From the NCBI RefSeq assembly GCF_030812785.1, contig NZ_JAUSTJ010000001.1, forward strand, positions 930,001 to 994,000: a stretch of 64,000 nucleotides of DNA, written 5' to 3'. Below, piece after piece: positions 26,894 to 35,128 of the stretch. The notes beneath the pieces were generated by a model. The model worked only from the letters and a program-made list of their open reading frames with translations. It was not told the origin of the DNA and ran no database searches. This DNA comes from Sphingomonas kyeonggiensis. Lineage in GTDB: Bacteria > Pseudomonadota > Alphaproteobacteria > Sphingomonadales > Sphingomonadaceae. How positions within the stretch are numbered: position 1 is the stretch's first letter; each line of letters opens with the position of its first letter. Made by a program: the position numbers and the translations under genes.

Positions 26894-27325
26894 TCAGGCG
26901 GCGTTCTTCTTCTTCAGCTCGTCGCGGATCTCGCGCAGCAGCGTCACGTCGGCCGGCTCGGCAGGTGCGGCTTCGTCCGCCTTGGGGATCACGCGGTTCA
27001 CCGCGCGCACCAGCAGGAAGATGATGAAGGCGACGATCACGAAGTTCACCGCCGCGGTGATGAAGGCGCCATAGCCGAACAGCGGCACGCCGGCCTTTTT
27101 GAGCGCGGCATAGTCCGTCGATCCGGCCAGCGCGGCGGGGATCGGACCCAGCGCGATGAAGTAGCTCGAGAAATCGAGCCCGCCGAAGACCTTGCCGATC
27201 AGCGGCATCAGCAGATCGTCGGTGAGCGAGCTGACGATCTTGCTGAACGCCGCGCCGATGATCACCGCCACGGCCAGGTCGAGCACGTTGCCGCGCGAAA
27301 TGAACGCCTTGAATTCCTTGAACAT
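26894..27325 (-). CDS. mscL: Large-conductance mechanosensitive channel
   Basis: MscL (143 residues) opens under membrane tension to release solutes during osmotic downshock. It has the N-terminal [21 protein letters not shown] with the first membrane helix, a periplasmic loop, a second helix ([17 protein letters not shown]) and the C-terminal [12 protein letters not shown] bundle. The start at 27325 is the canonical one; the longer frame upstream adds a non-family extension. It is divergent from the lemA operon. Confidence 0.96.
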   Translation of the reverse strand: MFKEFKAFISRGNVLDLAVAVIIGAAFSKIVSSLTDDLLMPLIGKVFGGLDFSSYFIALGPIPAALAGSTDYAALKKAGVPLFGYGAFITAAVNFVIVAFIIFLLVRAVNRVIPKADEAAPAEPADVTLLREIRDELKKKNAA

Positions 27326-27483
27326 CCCAGGGTCTCCCACCAGTTGCCGCCCGGGCGCGGCATCGCCGCCATGATGCACCGATGCGGCGCCTGCGCAAAG
27401 CCGCGCTGTCCGATTTCGCTTTCGGAGCCCGGTGTTGCGATTGTATAAGACACTTCGAACCAGATCCGGAGGATCATGACGTG

Positions 27484-28065
27484 ATGAAGTTTCGTGCTCT
27501 TGTTGCCCTTGCCGCCGCTGCCATGCTCGCCGGCTGCGGGATCAACAGCGTGCCCACGGCGGAAGAAAATGCGAAGGCGCGCTGGGCCGATGTGCAGACC
27601 AACTATCAGCGCCGCGCCGACCTGATCCCGAATCTGGTCGCGACGGTGAAGGGTGCCGCCGGCTCGGAGGAGAAGATTCTCACCGAGGTGACCAATGCGC
27701 GCGCGCAGGCGACGCAGGTGAAGGTCACCGGCGACGATCTCACCGATCCGGCCAAGATGTCGGCGTTCAACCAGGCGCAGAACGGCCTGTCGCTCTCGCT
27801 GCAGCGCCTGCAGGAAGCCTATCCGCAGCTGCAGAGCCAGGGCAATTTCAAGACGCTGATGGACCAGCTCGAAGGCACCGAGAACCGCATCGCGATCTCG
27901 ATCCGCGACTATAATGCCGCGGTCCAGGCCTATAACACCCGCATCCGCACCTTCCCCGACGCGATCGGCGCCAAGATCTTCTACGGCGCCAAGCCGATGA
28001 CGCCGTTCGAGGCCAAGGCGGGCGCGGAGAATGCCCCGACCGTCAGCTTCGGGAACAGCAACTGA
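27484..28065 (+). CDS. lemA: LemA-family lipoprotein
   Basis: This 193-residue protein has a lipoprotein signal (AAAMLAGCG) and the LemA core: [20 protein letters not shown] at the start of a long helical bundle and [18 protein letters not shown] near the end. Members are envelope proteins of unclear role, usually beside TPM-domain genes, as here. GGAGG lies about 10 bases upstream; GTG at 27481 is an alternative start. Its stop overlaps the presumed start of the next gene. Confidence 0.92.
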   Translation: MKFRALVALAAAAMLAGCGINSVPTAEENAKARWADVQTNYQRRADLIPNLVATVKGAAGSEEKILTEVTNARAQATQVKVTGDDLTDPAKMSAFNQAQNGLSLSLQRLQEAYPQLQSQGNFKTLMDQLEGTENRIAISIRDYNAAVQAYNTRIRTFPDAIGAKIFYGAKPMTPFEAKAGAENAPTVSFGNSN

Positions 28066-28559
28066 TCCTGAGGGCGCTCCTCCTCTGCGGAGCGCTCGCG
28101 GCCTGCTCGTCCGCGGCGCCGGCCCAGCAGAACCGGGCCGCCGGGCATGAGTTCCCGGCGGCTGGCGGGCGCGTGGTCGACGGCGCGAACGTGCTGCCGG
28201 CCGATGTCAAGGCCGCGCTCGAGACGCGGCTGGCCGAGGTCGAGCGGCAGTCGAAGCACCAGTTCGTGGTGGTGACGGTGAAGAGCCTGGAGGGCGAGAA
28301 CGTGGAGGCGTACAGTCTCAGGCTGTTCAACCGCTGGGGTATCGGCCGCAAGGGCGTGAACGACGGCGTCGGCCTGCTCGTCGCGCCCGATGACCGCAAG
28401 GTCCGCATCGAAGTCGGTGGCGGGCTTGGCAAGGCGCTCACCGATGCCGAAACGGGTGCGATCATCGAGAAGGACATAGTGCCGCGCTTCAAGACCGGCG
28501 ACATGCCCGGGGGCATCACCGCCGGCAGCGAAGCCATCATCCGCGAGATCACTCAATGA
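28062..28559 (+). CDS. TPM-domain lipoprotein, probable CTG start
   Basis: The TPM domain (YgcG family) spans VVDGANVLPADVKAALETRL to GDMPGGITAGSEAI. Upstream of the first standard start (GTG 28173, which would cut the domain edge) the frame stays open and encodes a perfect lipoprotein signal, [14 protein letters not shown]. No ATG, GTG or TTG occurs there; a CTG at 28062 overlaps the lemA stop as CTGA, so I infer a CTG start (another at 28068 is possible). The third gene overlaps by ATGA. Function unknown. Confidence 0.7.
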   Translation: MILRALLLCGALAACSSAAPAQQNRAAGHEFPAAGGRVVDGANVLPADVKAALETRLAEVERQSKHQFVVVTVKSLEGENVEAYSLRLFNRWGIGRKGVNDGVGLLVAPDDRKVRIEVGGGLGKALTDAETGAIIEKDIVPRFKTGDMPGGITAGSEAIIREITQ

Positions 28560-29428
28560 CCGTGTTGCGTAGCCTGCTCGCCTTCCTGCTGCTCCTGATG
28601 CCGCTTTCGGCGCAGGCGCAGTCGCAGCCCAATTTCCCCAAGCGTGATCGCGAGCCCGTGGTGGATGCGGCGGGGCTGCTCAATCCGCAGCAAAAGGCCG
28701 AGATCACCGCGCTGGCCGAGGACATCAACAAGACGACGACCCGTCAGTTCGTCGTCGCGACCATCCCCGACCTGCAGGGTTATGACATCGCCGATTACGG
28801 CTATCAGCTCGGCCGCGCCTGGGGGATCGGGCAGAAGGACGCCAATAACGGCATCCTCCTCATCGTCGCGCCCAAGGAGCGCAAGGTGCGGATCGAGGTC
28901 GGCTATGGGCTTGAGCCGATCATGACCGACGGGCTCTCCAGCCAGATCATCAACGAGAAGATCATCCCTCGCTTCAAGGCCGGCGACATGCCGGGCGGCA
29001 TCGTTGCCGGCGCGCAGGCGATCGCCGAGCAGATGAAATTGCCTCTGGAGGCCGCCGAGCAGCGTGCCCAGCAGCAACAGACCCAGGTGACCCAGAAGCG
29101 CCAGAAGAGCCATGGCGGCTTCCCGATCGGCCTGGTCTTCTGGGGCATCATCTTCCTGTTCGTGATCCTGCCGATGCTCGGCGCCGGGTTCGGCCGGCGC
29201 AAGCGGCGCGGGCCATGGGACCGCCGCTATCGCAGCGACGACAGCGGCGCGCTGCCGATCATCCTCTGGTCGATCGCCAACGAGATCGGCCGCGAGGCGA
29301 GCCGCGGCGGCAGCAGCAGCTGGGGCGGCGGAGGCGGGAGCGACTGGGGTGGTGGCGGCGGAGGTGGCGGAGGCTTCTCCGGCGGCGGCGGATCGTTCGG
29401 GGGCGGCGGCGCCTCGGGGAGCTGGTGA
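28556..29428 (+). CDS. TPM-domain protein, YgcG type, with Gly-rich tail
   Basis: This 290-residue membrane protein has a signal peptide, a TPM domain (FVVATIPDLQGYDIADYGYQ, WGIGQKDANNGILLIVAPKE), one transmembrane helix (IGLVFWGIIFLFVILPMLGA), a basic stretch, and a C-terminal tail almost entirely Gly, Ser and Trp. The layout is typical of YgcG-like proteins. It lies in the lemA-TPM operon and overlaps the previous gene by 4 bases. The domain may aid envelope or membrane protein assembly, but its role is not settled. Confidence 0.88.
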   Translation: MTVLRSLLAFLLLLMPLSAQAQSQPNFPKRDREPVVDAAGLLNPQQKAEITALAEDINKTTTRQFVVATIPDLQGYDIADYGYQLGRAWGIGQKDANNGILLIVAPKERKVRIEVGYGLEPIMTDGLSSQIINEKIIPRFKAGDMPGGIVAGAQAIAEQMKLPLEAAEQRAQQQQTQVTQKRQKSHGGFPIGLVFWGIIFLFVILPMLGAGFGRRKRRGPWDRRYRSDDSGALPIILWSIANEIGREASRGGSSSWGGGGGSDWGGGGGGGGGFSGGGGSFGGGGASGSW

Positions 29429-29429
29429 G

Positions 29430-30101
29430 ATGCGATTGACCGATCAGGACCGCGCCGCCGTCACGGCTGCCGTCACCGCCGCCGAGCTCACTACCAATGG
29501 CGAGATCGTCACGGTCGTCGCCGGGCGCTCGGATCCCTATCACGACGTCGCGCTGCACTGGGCGGTGCTGGCGATGCTGCTCGTCCTGGCGCTGCTCGCC
29601 TGGCAGCCCTGGCCGGCCGAATGGCTCCATTCGCGCTTCATCGACAGCTGGGCGCAGGTCGTGCCCGCACGCTGGTACCTCACCATCGCGCTGGTGCTGA
29701 TGGCGGCGACCTTCCTGGCCGTGCGCATCCTGCTCGCGCTCGATGCACTGCGGCTGTTCCTCACCCCGGGCGCGACCAAGACCCGGCGGGTACATCGCCG
29801 GGCGATCGAGCTGTTCCGCGCCGCTGCCGAGAAGCGCACCCGCGAATCGACCGGCGTGCTGGTCTATCTCAGCCTCGCCGAGCACCGCGCCGAGATCATC
29901 GCCGATGCCGCGATCCATTCGAAGGTCACCGCCGATGTCTGGGGCGCGGCGATGGCCGCGCTGATCGGCGGGGTGAAGCGCGGCGAGGCGGGCGAGGGCA
30001 TGGCCGAGGCGGTGCGCCGGATCGGCCTGGTCCTGGCCGAGCATTTCCCACGCAGCGAGGACGATGTGAACGAACTTCCCGACCGGGTGATCGAATTGTG
30101 A
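29430..30101 (+). CDS. TPM-domain membrane protein, short form
   Basis: This 223-residue protein has no signal peptide. An N-terminal part of a TPM-like domain (LTTNGEIVTVVAGRSDPYHD) is interrupted by two transmembrane helices (about 40-65 and 85-110), and the domain continues after them (TGVLVYLSLAEHRAEIIADA). It follows the YgcG-like gene by one base and overlaps the NUDIX gene by 4 bases. It is the third TPM-related product of one operon. Confidence 0.82.
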   Translation: MRLTDQDRAAVTAAVTAAELTTNGEIVTVVAGRSDPYHDVALHWAVLAMLLVLALLAWQPWPAEWLHSRFIDSWAQVVPARWYLTIALVLMAATFLAVRILLALDALRLFLTPGATKTRRVHRRAIELFRAAAEKRTRESTGVLVYLSLAEHRAEIIADAAIHSKVTADVWGAAMAALIGGVKRGEAGEGMAEAVRRIGLVLAEHFPRSEDDVNELPDRVIEL

Positions 30102-30628
30102 ACGACATGGACGAAGAGATTGCCTGGGCCGGCAAGTGGATCACCGCCAAGCGGCGGGGGAAGTGGGAATATGTCTCGCGCGCCCGCAATATCCGCGCCG
30201 CGGTGATCGTCGCGATCGACGACGAGGATCATGTCCTGCTCGTCGACCAGTACCGGGTGCCGCTCGGCAAGCGCTGTCTGGAGCTGCCCGCCGGGCTGAT
30301 CGGCGACGAGGCCGGGCGCGAGAATGACAGCCCGTTCGAAGCCGCGCGCCGCGAGCTGATCGAGGAGACCGGCTATGACAGCGCCGCGATCGAGGATCTC
30401 GGCGAATATCATTCCTCGCCCGGCCTGGTCAGCGAGAGCTTCACCCTGGTCCGCGCGCGCGGACTGACCAAGGTCGGCGAGGGCGGCGGACTGGAGGACG
30501 AGGACATCATCGTCCACCGCGTGCCCCGTGCCGGGCTTCCCGCCTTCGTCGCGGCAAAGCGCGCCGAGGGGCTGGCGATCGACGTGAAGCTGTTGCTGCT
30601 GCTTTCGGGGGCGCTGCTGGGAGATTGA
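30098..30628 (+). CDS. NUDIX hydrolase, ADP-ribose pyrophosphatase type
   Basis: This 176-residue protein has the NUDIX box from GLIGDEAGREN (with a short insertion) to AARRELIEETGY, and the preceding VLLVDQYRVPLGKRCLELPA is typical of ADP-ribose/NDP-sugar pyrophosphatases. These split ADP-ribose to AMP and ribose 5-phosphate. The start is GTG at 30098 overlapping the previous stop (GTGA); ATG 30107 is an alternative. It ends the lemA-TPM operon. Confidence 0.88.
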   Translation: MNDMDEEIAWAGKWITAKRRGKWEYVSRARNIRAAVIVAIDDEDHVLLVDQYRVPLGKRCLELPAGLIGDEAGRENDSPFEAARRELIEETGYDSAAIEDLGEYHSSPGLVSESFTLVRARGLTKVGEGGGLEDEDIIVHRVPRAGLPAFVAAKRAEGLAIDVKLLLLLSGALLGD

Positions 30629-30635
30629 AGCCCTC

Positions 30636-30714
30636 GTTCCCCGGCGAAAGCCGGGGCCCAGGGTTTCTCATCCGAAGCGCTTGTGACTCTGGGCCCCGGC
30701 TTTCGCCGGGGAAC
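30636..30714. repeat. REP-type inverted doublet, GCGAAAGC core
   Basis: The left arm is GTTCCCCGGCGAAAGCCGGG plus GCCCAG, and the right arm (30689-30714) is its complement with a perfect match. It lies between the convergent NUDIX and complex I subunit genes. Confidence 0.88.
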
Positions 30715-30731
30715 AGAGGAGCTAGTGCCGC

Positions 30732-31016
30732 TTAGCGGAAATTGTCGGCGTAAGCCTGCAGCTTGAGCTTGCGCTCGGGCGCGGCGACCACATGGAAGGC
30801 GAGCCCCTCGCGCTCGGCATAGCCGGTGGCGGCCTCGAGCGTCGGGAAGCTCATGCGCAGCTGGTTGGTCGTCGCGTCGCCGCCGGCCCAGCCGGTCAGC
30901 GGATCGGCCTGTTGCTGGCGCACCGGCTCGAACTCGACGATCCAGCGATCGGTGCGGGCACGGCCCGACTGCATGGCGTTCTTGGGCTTCTGATAGATGC
31001 GAGCGGTCTTGGTCAT
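30732..31016 (-). CDS. NADH dehydrogenase accessory subunit, NDUFS4-like
   Basis: This 94-residue protein matches the ETC complex I subunit family (NDUFS4/18 kDa type), found in alphaproteobacteria and mitochondria. Visible are ARIYQKPKNAMQSGRARTD at the start and the WAGGDATTNQLRMSFPTLEA core. It is a supernumerary subunit on the hydrophilic arm of complex I. It lies away from the nuo operon, which is usual, and 11 bases after hrpB. Confidence 0.93.
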   Translation of the reverse strand: MTKTARIYQKPKNAMQSGRARTDRWIVEFEPVRQQQADPLTGWAGGDATTNQLRMSFPTLEAATGYAEREGLAFHVVAAPERKLKLQAYADNFR

Positions 31017-31027
31017 GGTCAGTCCCT

Positions 31028-33469
31028 TTAACGCGGCCCGGCGCCCCTTGCATCTGCCTTTTTCGTCCGGAGCGTCGCCGATGCGGCGGCGGGATCCTCG
31101 GGCCAGGGATGGCGAGGGTAGCGCCCGCGCATCTCCTTGGCGACGGCGGCCCAGCTGCCCTTCCAGAAGCCGGGCAGGTCGCGCGTCGTCTGGATCGGTC
31201 GGCCGGCGGGGGAGGTGAGGCTGAGCACCAGCGGCGTGCCGTCGCCCAGCGTCGGATGCGTATCGAGCCCGTACAGCGCCTGCACCCGTACTTCGACCGT
31301 CGGCCCGCCCTCGGCCGCATAGTCGATCGCATAGGTCGAGCCCTCGGGGGTCTCGAAGCGGGCAGGGGCCAGCCGGTCGAGCGCCTTCTGCCCGTCCCAG
31401 CCGAGCAGATTGTTGAGCGCATTGGTCAGCCCCTCGACCGCATCGAGCCGCCGCTTGCCCGCGAGCAGTCCCGGCAACCAGTCGTCGAGCTCGGCGAGCA
31501 GCCTTGCGTCGGAGAGCGAATCATTGCCCGCATAGGCGGCACGGGTGCGCAGCGCGCTCGCGGTGTCGGACCAGGGCAACAGATCTAGGCCATGCTCGCG
31601 CACGCCCTCCAGCAGCGCCTTCTCGATCTCCGTCGGATCGGCCGCCGAATCGGGGCCGCTCGACAGGCGGATCGCGCCGAGCCGGCGTTCGCGGAGCGCT
31701 TCGATCCGGCCGGTGCCGGGATCGAAGCGGACGCTGCGGCGGGTCTCGATCCGGTCGGCGAACAGCGATTCGACTTCGCTCGGGTCGATCGGCGCGGCGG
31801 AAAGGATGCGCGCGCCGGCGGCCATGCCCTGCGTCTCGGCGACCGCCAGCCATTCGGCGCGGGCGAGCAAGGAGGTCGGGTCGAGCTTGAACCCGCGCCC
31901 GCCGGCCGAAGCCCAGGTCTCGCCGCTGGCGTCGCGGCGCTTGGCGATCCGGTCGGGAAAGGCGAGGGCGACGCAGGCGGCAAGCGCATTCTCCCTCTCC
32001 CCGCTGGCGGGGAGAGGGAGAATGCGGGCCCAGCGCTGCGCCAGCCGCCGGGCATTCTCCGCCCGGGGTCCGCGCTCGCTCCGCCAGCGGCGCAGGCGCA
32101 GCTCGAGGTCAGGGTCGTTGCCGCCCAGCCCGCGCTCGCCGAGCAGCACCGCGATCTCCGCTGCCGTCTTCGCCATGTCGCGCTCGCCTGCCCGCACCAG
32201 CATATGGCCGAGCCGTGGCGGCAGCGGCAGGCCGGCGATCGCCTTGCCATGCGCGGTCGGGCGGCCGTCCTGGTCGAGCGCCTCGAGCGTGCCCAGCCGC
32301 TTGCGCGCTTCGGAGACCGCGGCTTCGGGCGGCGGGTCGAGCCAGTTGAGGTCGCGCGGATCGCTCACGCCCCACAGCGCGCAGTCGAGCACCAGCGCCG
32401 AGAGATCGGCCTCCAATATCTCGGGCGGGTCGAAGCGCGGCAGGCCGGCGGTCGCCGCTTCCTCCCACAGCCGATAGGCGACGCCCGGCCCCTGGCGTGC
32501 GGCGCGGCCGGCGCGCTGGGTGACGGCGGCCTGGCTCGCCCGCTCGGTGACCAGCCGGGTCATCCCTGCCGCACGGTCGTAACGCGGCCGACGGGCGAGG
32601 CCCGAATCGACCACGATACGGATTCCCTCAAGGGTCAGCGAGGTTTCGGCGATCGAGGTGGCCAGAACGATCTTTCGCCGGCCCTGCGGATCGGGTGCGA
32701 TCGCGGCGCGTTGGGCGGCGGGCTCCAGCGAGCCGTGCAACTTGTGGACTACCGCGCCCGGCACCTCGCCCAGCCGCTCGGCGGTGCGCTCGATCTCGGC
32801 GACGCCGGGCAGGAAGGCGAGCACCCCGCCCTCGGCATCGCGCAGCGCCGTGCGCAGGGCGGCGGTCATCGAATCCTCGATCCGCGCCTCGGCAGCGCGG
32901 CCGATATGGCGCAGCTCGAGCGGCCAGCTGCGGCCTTCGCTCTCGATCACCGGCGCGCCGCTCATCAGGTCGGAGAAGCGCGCGCCGTCGAGCGTCGCCG
33001 ACATCGCCGCCAGCCGCAGGTCGGGCCGCAGCGCCGCCTGGGCGTCGAGCGCCAGCGCCAGTCCGAAATCGCTGTCGAGGCTGCGCTCATGGACTTCGTC
33101 GAACAGCACGGCGGAGACGCCGGCCAGCTCGGGATCGGCCTGGATGCGATTGACGAAGATGCCCTCGGTTACGACCGTCACGCGCGTCGCCGCCGAGCGC
33201 TTGCTGTCCATCCGGGTGGCGTAGCCGAAGGTCTGGCCGACATTCTCGCCGGCCAGCGCCGCCATCCGCTCGCCCGCCGCGCGCGCCGCCAGCCTGCGCG
33301 GGGAGAGCAGCAGCACTTCGCCGGTGCACCAGCCCTCGCCGAGCAGCGCGGGGGCCACCGCAGTGGTCTTGCCCGCGCCCGGCGGCGCGACCAGCACGGC
33401 GTTGCTTCCTGCCCGCAGCTGGCCCAGCAGATCGGGTAAAACGACATGGATCGGCAGCGAGTCACTCAT
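31028..33469 (-). CDS. hrpB: ATP-dependent helicase HrpB
   Basis: HrpB (813 residues) is a DEAH-family ATPase. The N-terminal helicase has Walker A APPGAGKTT (28-36), DEVH (in LFDEVHER), SAT (MSATLDG) and the motif VTQRAGRAARQGPG. The C-terminal HrpB domain follows. The ATG at 33469 begins MSDSLPIHVVLPDLL; the longer upstream frame is not family-like. A 40-base perfect palindrome (31986-32025) sits in the coding sequence and encodes RILPLPASGERENA, apparently inserted in frame. The cellular role is poorly known. Confidence 0.93.
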   Translation of the reverse strand: MSDSLPIHVVLPDLLGQLRAGSNAVLVAPPGAGKTTAVAPALLGEGWCTGEVLLLSPRRLAARAAGERMAALAGENVGQTFGYATRMDSKRSAATRVTVVTEGIFVNRIQADPELAGVSAVLFDEVHERSLDSDFGLALALDAQAALRPDLRLAAMSATLDGARFSDLMSGAPVIESEGRSWPLELRHIGRAAEARIEDSMTAALRTALRDAEGGVLAFLPGVAEIERTAERLGEVPGAVVHKLHGSLEPAAQRAAIAPDPQGRRKIVLATSIAETSLTLEGIRIVVDSGLARRPRYDRAAGMTRLVTERASQAAVTQRAGRAARQGPGVAYRLWEEAATAGLPRFDPPEILEADLSALVLDCALWGVSDPRDLNWLDPPPEAAVSEARKRLGTLEALDQDGRPTAHGKAIAGLPLPPRLGHMLVRAGERDMAKTAAEIAVLLGERGLGGNDPDLELRLRRWRSERGPRAENARRLAQRWARILPLPASGERENALAACVALAFPDRIAKRRDASGETWASAGGRGFKLDPTSLLARAEWLAVAETQGMAAGARILSAAPIDPSEVESLFADRIETRRSVRFDPGTGRIEALRERRLGAIRLSSGPDSAADPTEIEKALLEGVREHGLDLLPWSDTASALRTRAAYAGNDSLSDARLLAELDDWLPGLLAGKRRLDAVEGLTNALNNLLGWDGQKALDRLAPARFETPEGSTYAIDYAAEGGPTVEVRVQALYGLDTHPTLGDGTPLVLSLTSPAGRPIQTTRDLPGFWKGSWAAVAKEMRGRYPRHPWPEDPAAASATLRTKKADARGAGPR
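31986..32025. repeat. Perfect 19-bp inverted repeat inside hrpB
   Basis: GCATTCTCCCTCTCCCCGC (31986-32004) and its exact complement (32007-32025) are separated by two bases. It reads through in the hrpB frame. The CTCCCC/GGGGAG core resembles half of the truB-type element. Confidence 0.88.
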
Positions 33470-33529
33470 TGCGCGCAACCAATTCCCCGAAGCCGGGTTT
33501 GGCGCAAGCAAAGCCTATGGAGTGAAGAC

Positions 33530-33748
33530 ATGGCGAGAACCCTGGCACAGTTCAGCATCACCCCCGACAGCGACGGCGACTACACGCTCCATCTCGAGGA
33601 CGACGATGGCGAGACGCTGGAATTCACCGCCAGCTTCGAGCAGCTCGACCTGATCACCGAAGCGATCGAGGAAGTGCTCGACGAGGACGAGGAAGACGCG
33701 CTCACCGCGGATGACGACGATGATGACGAGCCGTCGGACGATGAGTGA
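33530..33748 (+). CDS. Small acidic protein of unknown function
   Basis: This 72-residue protein has a short strand-rich N-terminal part (QFSITPDSDGDYTLHLEDDD) and a tail of almost only Asp and Glu (residues 49-72). Net charge is very negative, so it may mimic nucleic acid or chelate cations, but no function is known to me. The frame is clean, with a GAAG upstream. It lies between hrpB (divergent) and the polyprenyl synthase gene (convergent). Confidence 0.75.
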   Translation: MARTLAQFSITPDSDGDYTLHLEDDDGETLEFTASFEQLDLITEAIEEVLDEDEEDALTADDDDDDEPSDDE

Positions 33749-33751
33749 GAG

Positions 33752-34765
33752 TCAGTAGGCGCGCGCTACCGCGAACTCTACTGCCTCGATCATCGCATCC
33801 TTGGCCGCGCCTGCCGCGAAGCCGCCCAGCGCGTCGATCGCGCGCTGGCCGTAATGGCGGGCGCGGGCAAGCGTGTCGTCGACCGAGCGGCTCGCCTGGA
33901 CCAGGCGGATCGCCTCGGCGAAATCCTCGTCCGAATTGCGATGGCCGGTGATCGCCGCCTTCCAGAAGGCGCGGGCGCTCTCGTCGCCCCGGGCATAGGC
34001 GAGGATGACCGGCAGGGTCATCTTGCCTTCGCGGAAATCGTCGCCGGCGTCCTTGCCCATCGTGCCCGCGTCCGAGACGTAATCGATCGCGTCGTCGACC
34101 AGCTGGAAGGCGATGCCGAGGTTGCGGCCATAGGCGTCGAGCGCCAGCTCCTCGGCCTCCGAGCGCTCGGCCACCACTGCGGCGATGCGGCAGGCGGCGG
34201 CGAACAGCGCGGCGGTCTTGGCGCCGATGATGTCGAGATAGCGTTCCTCGCCCAGGTCGAGCCGGCGCACCGCGGTGAGCTGGTTGACTTCGCCCTCGGC
34301 GATCACGGCAGAGGCGTTGCTGAGGATGTGGAGCGCCTTCAGGCTCTCGCTCTCGACCATCAGCTCGAACGACTTGGAGAACAGGAAGTCCCCGACCAGC
34401 ACGCTCGCCGGGTTGCCCCAGATGATGTTGGCGGTGCGGCGGCCGCGGCGCAGGTCCGAGCCGTCGACGACGTCGTCGTGGAGCAACGTGGCGGTGTGGA
34501 TGAACTCCACCGCGGCGGCGAGCCGGTGGTGGCGGGTGCCGGGATAGCCGAGCAGCTTGGCGCTCGCGAGCGTGAGCATCGGGCGCATCCGCTTGCCGCC
34601 GCCGGCGATCAGGTGACCGGCCAGCTCGGGGATCAGCGGGATCTCGGACTTCATCCGATCGAGGATCACCGCGTTCACGAGGTTCATGTCGTGCGCGACC
34701 AGCGCCATCATCGGATCGAGCGAGGGGGCGGGGCCGCCGCCGAGGCGATGGAGGGTGGCGCTCAT
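33752..34765 (-). CDS. Polyprenyl diphosphate synthase
   Basis: This 337-residue trans-prenyltransferase condenses isopentenyl diphosphate into the octa- or decaprenyl chain of ubiquinone. It has the first Asp-rich motif DDVVD (97-101), the second in QLVDDAIDYVSD, and the GGGKRMRP diphosphate-binding segment. A sphingomonad with ubiquinone-10 would need the decaprenyl form; the product length is not readable here. The start at 34765 gives the family N terminus, and the longer frame upstream is a shadow. Confidence 0.93.
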   Translation of the reverse strand: MSATLHRLGGGPAPSLDPMMALVAHDMNLVNAVILDRMKSEIPLIPELAGHLIAGGGKRMRPMLTLASAKLLGYPGTRHHRLAAAVEFIHTATLLHDDVVDGSDLRRGRRTANIIWGNPASVLVGDFLFSKSFELMVESESLKALHILSNASAVIAEGEVNQLTAVRRLDLGEERYLDIIGAKTAALFAAACRIAAVVAERSEAEELALDAYGRNLGIAFQLVDDAIDYVSDAGTMGKDAGDDFREGKMTLPVILAYARGDESARAFWKAAITGHRNSDEDFAEAIRLVQASRSVDDTLARARHYGQRAIDALGGFAAGAAKDAMIEAVEFAVARAY

Positions 34766-34843
34766 ATGCGAAAGCCTCTGGCGGGTGCGGCGCACAAAGG
34801 CAAGGCTTGCGTGACGCTACGTCGGTGCGCAAAGAGGGCAGCC

Positions 34844-35128
34844 ATGTCGGACGAGACCCTTACCCGCTACCGCCAGAGCATCGACAATATCGATGCTGCG
34901 CTCGTGTTCCTGCTCGCCGAGCGCTTCAAGGTGACGCAGGCGGTGGGGCGCTACAAGGCGGAGTCGGGCCTGCCGCCGGCCGATCCCGGCCGCGAGGACC
35001 GCCAGATCGCCCGGCTGCGCGAGCTGGCCAAGACGGCGGACCTCGATCCGGAATTCTCCGAGAAGTTCCTGCGCTTCATCATCGACGAAGTGATCCGCCA
35101 CCACGAGCAGCTGCGGGACGAGAAATGA
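34844..35128 (+). CDS. Chorismate mutase, AroQ class
   Basis: This 94-residue all-helical protein matches the monofunctional AroQ chorismate mutase, which converts chorismate to prephenate for Phe and Tyr synthesis. Active-site signatures are LTRYRQSIDNIDAALVFLLAERF and a basic GRYKAESGLP turn, ending with RFIIDEVIRHHEQLRD. Prephenate dehydratase (pheA) is encoded at 51303-52193 without a mutase domain, so this gene supplies that step. The next gene overlaps by ATGA. Confidence 0.93.
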   Translation: MSDETLTRYRQSIDNIDAALVFLLAERFKVTQAVGRYKAESGLPPADPGREDRQIARLRELAKTADLDPEFSEKFLRFIIDEVIRHHEQLRDEK

